A DNA stretch of 64,000 bases, taken from positions 53,919 to 117,918 of the forward strand of contig JAWPHD010008221.1 in NCBI GenBank assembly GCA_037043455.1, read 5' to 3'. Below, piece by piece: positions 58,036-64,000 of the stretch; position 1 is the first letter of the stretch, and every line of letters begins with the position of its first letter. Position numbers and translations under genes: made by a program. The notes below the pieces were generated by a model. The model had not been told where the DNA came from. It saw only the letters and a list, made by a program, of their open reading frames with translations, and did not search any database. The DNA comes from Cyrtodaria siliqua. Its lineage: Eukaryota > Mollusca > Bivalvia > Adapedonta > Hiatellidae.

Positions 58036-58599
58036 AGAGTCGGTAAGGGATAGGCAATGATACTCTGATTTTGTTTGTAAACTACTTCGTTTCTTGCAAA
58101 GAAATCATCAAAACGTAACTAAACCGAACTAGCCTACATGACCATTCGACTTGGATCAGATGTCTTGCACTACTCACAAGTAGAAGAGAAAGGCATATCT
58201 CTTTATTTGCACTAGTTAGAAAAATCTAAGTATGATAAACCCGTCTTACCGCCAAATACACAACAACGCGTTGGTACCAACTAAGCATGGTATAATATAG
58301 ACATATAGGTTCGAGTATAGGTCGTGACGACACGTCCAGTAGAATAAATGGCATAACCATTCAGAAAAGCAGGTAAAGCTCCTAGTGCCTATTATCAAAT
58401 AAAAGCATAGAAGTATATCGCTAATTAGTTGCCAGTGTACAATGCCGAGCACATGAAGGTCAATGTACAATCCACATTGACTATTTGGGACAGACAACAC
58501 AGTCATACTTAAGAACCATGTCCGGATGCTTGCAATACATTTAAAGCGCGAATGTAGTTTGCAAGATAGATCTGTCAAACAACTGATGTGTATGACTTT

Positions 58600-58963
58600 A
58601 GGTACCAAGTGTGTGTTTAGCAAAGTACGTTGAACGAGCCAAATATCAAGCTGCTGTCTGGAAAAGATGATTGAATTTCGCACCTGATATTTATATATCC
58701 TGTTGGTTGTGGATGGAGAATACAGGAAGATGGCGTGCTGAAAATAGATTAGAAGGATGGTTTTGCAGCTCCTAGAGTCACTTTCTTGCAAGGGTACACG
58801 ACAATACAAGGTAACAAGTTGTGATTGCGGAGCAAATGGTCTGGAGTATACAGACATCTTCAAACTCATTACCTGCGATAACCAATCAAACAATGATAAA
58901 TCTGATGACATAATTCATAACGACGACTCAGCTAATGCGACTGTAAAATTTGGGATCCAGTCT
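58600..58963 (+). pseudogene. Cys-rich C-terminal end of a transposon-derived protein, worn
   Basis: In shifting plus frames one reads RAKYQAAVWKR, then PVGCGWRIQEDGVLKID, and finally an intact piece LLESLSCKGTRQYKVTSCDC followed by GANGLEYTDIFKLITCDN, stop TAA, with AATAAA overlapping at about 58,964. This order (xKYQAAxW, PVGxGW, then LLE-SC..C.C..NGL.CTD..) is the C-terminal layout of a protein found in many invertebrate mobile elements. Several Cys of the usual cluster are lost and there are stops upstream. The 221-codon frame on the other strand is its shadow. Confidence 0.45.
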
Positions 58964-59300
58964 TAAATAAATTTAGGACTGTGTTTTATATACAGTTCTA
59001 ACTTATACTGTATGCTATTTGAAGAATACTATAATGAATACGTTGCCAACATTCTGGATTAAGCCACAGGTATGTGCTCTGTGAAAGCTGTATAACCTGT
59101 TTATTCTGCATCGTGAGGAACTATTAACAACTATGTAATTAAAGAAGAATACTGTGTTACTGTATTGTAGACTATATTGTATATATAGACTGTATTGTAT
59201 TGAGTGGAATACATAGCTGGTAATTAATGAAGTATAGGCCTTTGTTATACTTCTTTGAACACCGGTCATATTTTACCAGTCGTGTAATGGTAATTGAACT

Positions 59301-60137
59301 AAAACATGGCTTAAGTGAAACATTGTACACTGTTAGTTTATTATACTGTTCGTTGAAATGCATTTTTTTGGTCTCATGTTTGACATGATGCATACATTAT
59401 CAAAACAAATGTACATATTAGTATAAAAACTTTAATTTCTTAAGAGAAAGGTAGCACTAAAACCAAAATGGTTTCCGTAGCATAGGCTACTAAAACTAGA
59501 AGTCTATCGGAGTTAGGTTTTATCTAGGGACATCACCAGTATCAAAAATAATAAGAAGAAGAATAATTAGCCACATTGAGTGGTACCGATCAACCAAAGT
59601 TCAGATTCATGGAATGTACTATGATAATCTCATTTCGTCCGTCAGTCATGTCTCCCCAAGTCTACCTTGTAGTATTTCCATCTCTCCCTAAAATCATGTG
59701 AGGTAGAAGTAAATCCTCCCTAAATGTCTGGTCTTGTTTTAGCTCTAACTGCACGTGCGCTATACTTCTCACCTCCAGTTGTTAATTCTATCTCCGAATA
59801 AAGACAACTGGGGTCTGACGTTCTTAAACCAGCAAGACTGATCGATATTAGCTGCGTTATGATGGTTGGCTCATCAAACAGTTGTAGTATTGGGTTTGTT
59901 CCCACCAGATCACTTCAATATGTCCATCAATCATATTGAAACTTAATGGAATGTGTATAATAATACGATCTCGGACATGTAAGTTAATATTCAGTAATGC
60001 TTATCCGATAGTATTGAAGTAAGTTATCTGCACTTGAATTAGCTACATAAGTCGCACATATCACTGCCATATCACTTCCTCTTTTCACCCAATCTTAACC
60101 AAAACATGGCTTAAGTGAAACATTATACACTGTTAGT
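59301..60137 (+). repeat. 37-bp direct repeats 800 bp apart
   Basis: aaaacatggcttaagtgaaa then cattgtacactgttagt at 59,301-59,337 and again (one change) at 60,101-60,137. They might flank an inserted or duplicated segment. Confidence 0.75.
59770..59915 (-). other. Possible exon of unknown gene
   Basis: A minus frame reads GTNPILQLFDEPTIITQLIS then ISLAGLRTSDPSCLYSEIEL and ends at a good donor (actggag|gtgaga). A stop precedes it, the acceptor is weak, and no family was recognised. It lies between the 37-bp direct repeats. Confidence 0.2.
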
Positions 60138-60419
60138 ATATGTAAAAAAAAACACAACAAAACCACACAACATTTTGATTGATCATGTTGATTGGTTGAT
60201 TTTTTTTTATTATTATTGATTTATTAGTTTTATTTATTTATTTTATTTATACCCATACATTAATCAAAGTCTATATAGTCATATATTTTTAGATAAATAA
60301 AATAAAAATGCATTAACAAGTTAAAGGAAAATAAAATTTCATTAACAAGTTAAAGGAAATCCGAGTATCTATTCCACCTGGCACTATTCTACTTTTCTAT
60401 TTTGTTTTGGCGTGAGGAA

Positions 60420-61206
60420 ACGTTATTCATCAGTTCCACGGAAAGAGGGATTACAGGTGCGTGCACTGAGCAGAAGCGATTCATTCAAGCCAATCATACC
60501 AACGAAACACGTATTTCAAACGATAGAAACAGTTTTGGACAACAACACTTTTCATCTGAGAGAAAAACAGGACACGCAAAAAGAATGAATAGCAATAGGT
60601 TCTAGACCGCGTAAGAACTTCGCATGCAGTTACATGAGAAAGTGGGACGAACAGTTACTGGATTATGCTGAAACACCATTGTTCTATAAACGATTCATTG
60701 ATGATGGCTTAGGGATTTAGAAAGCTTAAAAGAAGACTATGCTAACAGCATACACAGTATCGATCTGAGATGGAGCACGGAGAAAATAGAGTTTTTAGAA
60801 ACTTGGGTAAAAATTGAAGACAGTGATGAAACCAATTGATAAACAGCTATATTTGAACAACACCTCTTGTCACCCAACACATACAACAAAACATTGTCAA
60901 AACACAAAAATGTACTATATAAATCGGAACGGATGGTAGAAGTCTTCAAGGATCAACCTATCGTAGCGTTTATGCGAGACAGGCATTTATGTGATACCCT
61001 GGTTCATGGGAAAACAAATAGAGCAATTACTACATCAACGCCTGAATGTAATTGTATTACACTATTGTTCAATAGTTCACGAACGTAACATTTCTGACGT
61101 ATCTCGGAAAGAATCATTCCGCACAGGCACAAATATAAGTTGCACTGACAGGAATCTGGTATATGGCCAAATGTGTGCACGATGTGACAAAAACAATATA
61201 CAATAG
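60420..61206 (+). pseudogene. Penelope-like reverse transcriptase with start of a GIY-YIG domain, broken
   Basis: Pieces in order, in shifting frames: RKEGLQV; IIPTKHVFQTIETVLDNNTF; YMRKWDEQLLDYAETPLFYK; RFIDDGLGI (palm motif with the catalytic Asp pair); NSIHSIDLRWSTEKIEFLET; HKNVLYKSERMVEVFKDQPI; MRDRHLCDTLVHGKTNR; and C..CTDRNLVYGQMCARCDKN. The last is like the run into the GIY-YIG endonuclease of Penelope-like elements, cut off at about 61,206. Several stops and shifts (one right after the palm motif) make it inactive. In life such an enzyme copies element RNA into nicked chromosomal DNA. Confidence 0.65.
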
Positions 61207-61209
61207 GAG

Positions 61210-63730
61210 GATATACGCAGGAGTAGATAATATTATATCCAGGAGTCTAAGCCATGATTCGATGTTTGATACATCGGAGTTAGATCTTACATGAAATAAA
61301 TATTATATATCTGTATTTACGGCCTCCCATTGATCTGTTGTTAACCCGACGAGAACCCACCACCCAAAGTTATCATGAATACATAATAACGATAAACCAA
61401 ACGGTAAAAACTCAACGGTATATAACCCGGGATATAATATTGCAGGCAGAGTAAACGATAAATAGACATTTTGTATATCACATTGAAAATGATTTGGGTG
61501 TAACAATATTACAAAGAGTGTTTTATGAAGGTCGGATATATAGACAATTAATAGAAGATCTTTGGATGAGAAAGCTTGGTACTAAAGTACCTTTTGGGTG
61601 TAATATAAAGTTGTAATGATACTTTAGCATTTTTTGGAGGAATTGTGGGGAGTTCGGGAAACGATATAACGTCATTCTCAGGGGGCACTCCACAGTTTAA
61701 TGTCCAGTTCTCAATAATCCATGATAAACTCATAGCCTAAATCCTTGAGCAAAAAAAGATCACACCATCACTGGATCATACATTTCTTTGAAGACCATTA
61801 AATTATCCATGTTTTCATACCAAATAAAAGTATCAAAAAGCATTTATTTTCTTTACAAAGTTTGCCACATTTCTTTAAGATTCTCCCTCTCAAAACAAGC
61901 CTAAAGTGCAATTTTACCAATATTTCATCAATATATCAGGGTCATTTTTGCACGCATCATGCTCTTGCGTATCAGGAAATGCTAAAGTTTACATACCTTA
62001 AGAAGTTATTCCAATTTGATGAGCCCGTGAAACAAATTCAACCAATTTTGCTCATTTTTGGAAGTTTTTGATAGTTTCGCATTTTTCTATTTATTGCCTC
62101 AAAAAAACAACAAAGAAGGCATATTCCATGATAACAAAATAAACTTATAAGTACTCAAAACGGATAAATACAGCACACATGCACTACATAATTATTATTA
62201 ATACCATCCATGGACCTAAAAGACCTAAAAGATACATAGTTGCTTTCTTTCTGATTTACACCATGGACATTCATGCGAAACTTAAGGACTGCCCCCTGAG
62301 CCATGACGCGACCTCATTGCGTGAAACGACGTTACGTTGGACAGGACGCGTATACATGGCGCTGAGTCATAACACGCAAAATGGACTTGACATAAGTGCT
62401 TCGTGAAATCTTTACCTCTTGGAAAAGGTCAAGAGGCCAAAATATTGAGTAAAAGAGTAACATTATGAAGTTTTAAAGTGAAATCAGTTGATCAGTTTTT
62501 ATAAATAAACACAAAAGTTAAAGTTAAGAAATATATAAATATAATATATGTGTTGTTTTAAATTGAATATATGGTTTATTTTCATAGAGAAGGGATACAA
62601 TTTACATTTTCCGAGTAATTTAGTACAAGTGAAATTATTTGAGCCTTCTCACTTGGGGAAATGAAGCCTATATTCACGAAACCCCATGACATATCATTTT
62701 ATGATATACTCACAACACGGAAACTTATGCAGACATTACATTTTCGATGACGTCAACGACTCCGTATATATGATGAACTTTCTATATTTAACTAGTCATT
62801 ACTTTTAAAATACTAGACAGATTTCAGTAAACGACTACTCCTTATCTTACTTAAGTGACATAACGTTCATACCACATTTATGAAAAAGCGCTTTTGAAAA
62901 AAAAAACACAGAAAACGGGAACCTGAAATCTATCAATTAAAAACAAATGAAAATAATTATCTTAAAATACTTGACAAATTTCCCAAGATTCGTTTTCTGA
63001 GTTACACCCTTTTCAAGCTAATGATATGCATTTAATATTTATTTCCTGAAAAACATTTATTTTCACAACAGTAGTACCGGAATTTAAAAATAACTGAATA
63101 TAAGCTGATATGGCTTACATGTGAAATATAAACAATGACAATATATCAGGTTGAATTCAATCACAAAATCCACTACTTCACTGGAAAGTATATACTAAGT
63201 ATTAATATTAACTAAGTTATACATTTATTTAAATTTTATTAAGATTTAAATAAATGCATGAAAACATATTCAAATACATCAATAAACCAAAACTAAAAAC
63301 GCATATACTGTCAGTACATGTATTTGTAAATATATATATCTAATTAAATATTATTTATATATATATTCATTTTGAAATTTGTATTTAAAAAAAATGTATT
63401 TGAATAAATACACAAATAAATAAATAATAAATACATATTAAATAGATATGTAAGTCAGTAGAGCGTCTCATGCACTTATAAGCCACCTGTTTGTATGAAA
63501 ACTTCTGTCAAGATGCCAGCTGTGTTTACCGGTATCTAATAATTCTCTGTCTGATATAATTGAGCAATAAATATACTCACATGTTCTTCATTCGTGCCAA
63601 TGTCTGAACATAGCCATTTACATGAACATATATGTCTGTACAGCCTTCGTCGTAAATATAAAACAAAGTATATCACATTCGCGTGCACGTGTTAGCTATT
63701 TTGGAAAGGGTTGGCGAAATGTCTATGGCA
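61210..63730. other. No gene seen; AT-rich DNA
   Basis: Only short frames without splice context (61-75 codons at 61,303, 61,548, 61,862 and 62,179). From 63,230 to 63,430 the sequence is almost wholly A and T (aaataaataa, tatatatata). Confidence 0.5.
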
Positions 63731-63736
63731 ATCAAT

Positions 63737-63838
63737 TAAAATGGTGCCCTAAACCTTAATCAAAGGTTGTAATAAAAGCGATAACACCAAATGGTGCGTT
63801 AAACCTTAGCCAATGGTTTTAATACAAGTTATAACACC
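63737..63838 (+). repeat. Tandem duplication of about 53 bp
   Basis: aaatggtgccctaaacctta .. gcgataacacc is followed by aaatggtgcgttaaacctta .. gttataacacc. Confidence 0.8.
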
Positions 63839-63855
63839 AATTCAAACAAATAATC

Positions 63856-63940
63856 ATGTGTGTGTGTGTGTGTGTGGGTGGTGGTGGTGGTGGGGGTGGG
63901 TGTTGTGTGTGTGTGTGGGGGGGGGGGGGGGGGGGGGGGT
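63856..63940 (+). repeat. (GT)n / poly-G low-complexity tract
   Basis: gtgtgtgtgtgtgtgtg, ggtggtggtggtgg and a run of about 22 G, prone to slippage. Confidence 0.95.
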
Positions 63941-64000
63941 TGGTAGAGTGGTCGAGGACATATAAATGTATGTGCGTATACAAAGATAGAACTACAGGGA

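Noticed and set aside
58246..58911. Longest single frame of the window (221 codons, minus strand), rich in Leu, Ile and Cys
   Set aside because: The plus strand of the same bases has recognisable remnants of a transposon-derived Cys-rich protein with AATAAA at its end, so the minus frame is a shadow.

Overview
The window looks like nuclear DNA of a mollusc, most likely a heterodont bivalve. It is AT-rich. Genes are split by introns with GT..AG borders and are thinly spread. About two thirds of the window is dispersed repeats of kinds common in bivalve genomes: elements starting CTCACCTGAGCC.. or ending ..GGGCCTCTTGTTT, arrays built on 'gagttatggcccttgattt', and tRNA-headed SINEs. The species call is an inference from general familiarity, since no search could be run. 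There are no bacterial features (no operons, no CRISPR).

Three multi-exon genes can be built with consistent intron phases. (1) 6,817-10,765 (+): the C-terminal part of a DUF7869-type protein, a transposase-like family, in four phase-0 exons. (2) 17,309-27,978 (+): eight exons of a cytochrome P450 of CYP20 type with the ExxR, FDPDRF and FxxGxxxCxG motifs; the N-terminal exon(s) were not found. (3) 48,688-56,593 (-): a BEN-domain gene with seven exons, one of whose introns is almost exactly one inserted repeat. An isolated signal-anchor exon with a good donor lies at 47,277-47,348 (+).

The other coding matter is mobile or viral and broken. A decayed Maverick/Polinton-adintovirus-like element lies on the minus strand: a packaging ATPase, a fibre-like coiled-coil ORF and probably an acidic ORF. 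Its ATPase is cut in two by an insertion of about 11 kb (33,996-44,962) flanked by a 9-bp direct repeat. A Penelope-like reverse transcriptase remnant lies at 60.4-61.2 kb (+) and a hammerhead-ribozyme-like motif at 5.97-6.01 kb (-). Two inverted reverse-transcriptase fragments sit in the first visible P450 intron. The Cys-rich end of another element-derived gene is at 58.6-59.0 kb (+).

Layout: 0-6.8 kb repeats, a MITE, a SINE and a Penelope-type insertion; 6.8-10.8 kb DUF7869 gene; 10.8-17.3 kb repeats and palindrome arrays; 17.3-28 kb P450 with several minisatellites in its introns; 28-31 kb repeats; 31-34 kb viral remnant invaded by an ~80-bp satellite; 34-45 kb large insertion with SINEs, TTAA-flanked MITEs and short-unit repeats; 45-47.3 kb little; 48.7-56.6 kb BEN gene, with related short-unit arrays on both sides; 57-64 kb repeats, transposon remnants and AT-rich DNA.
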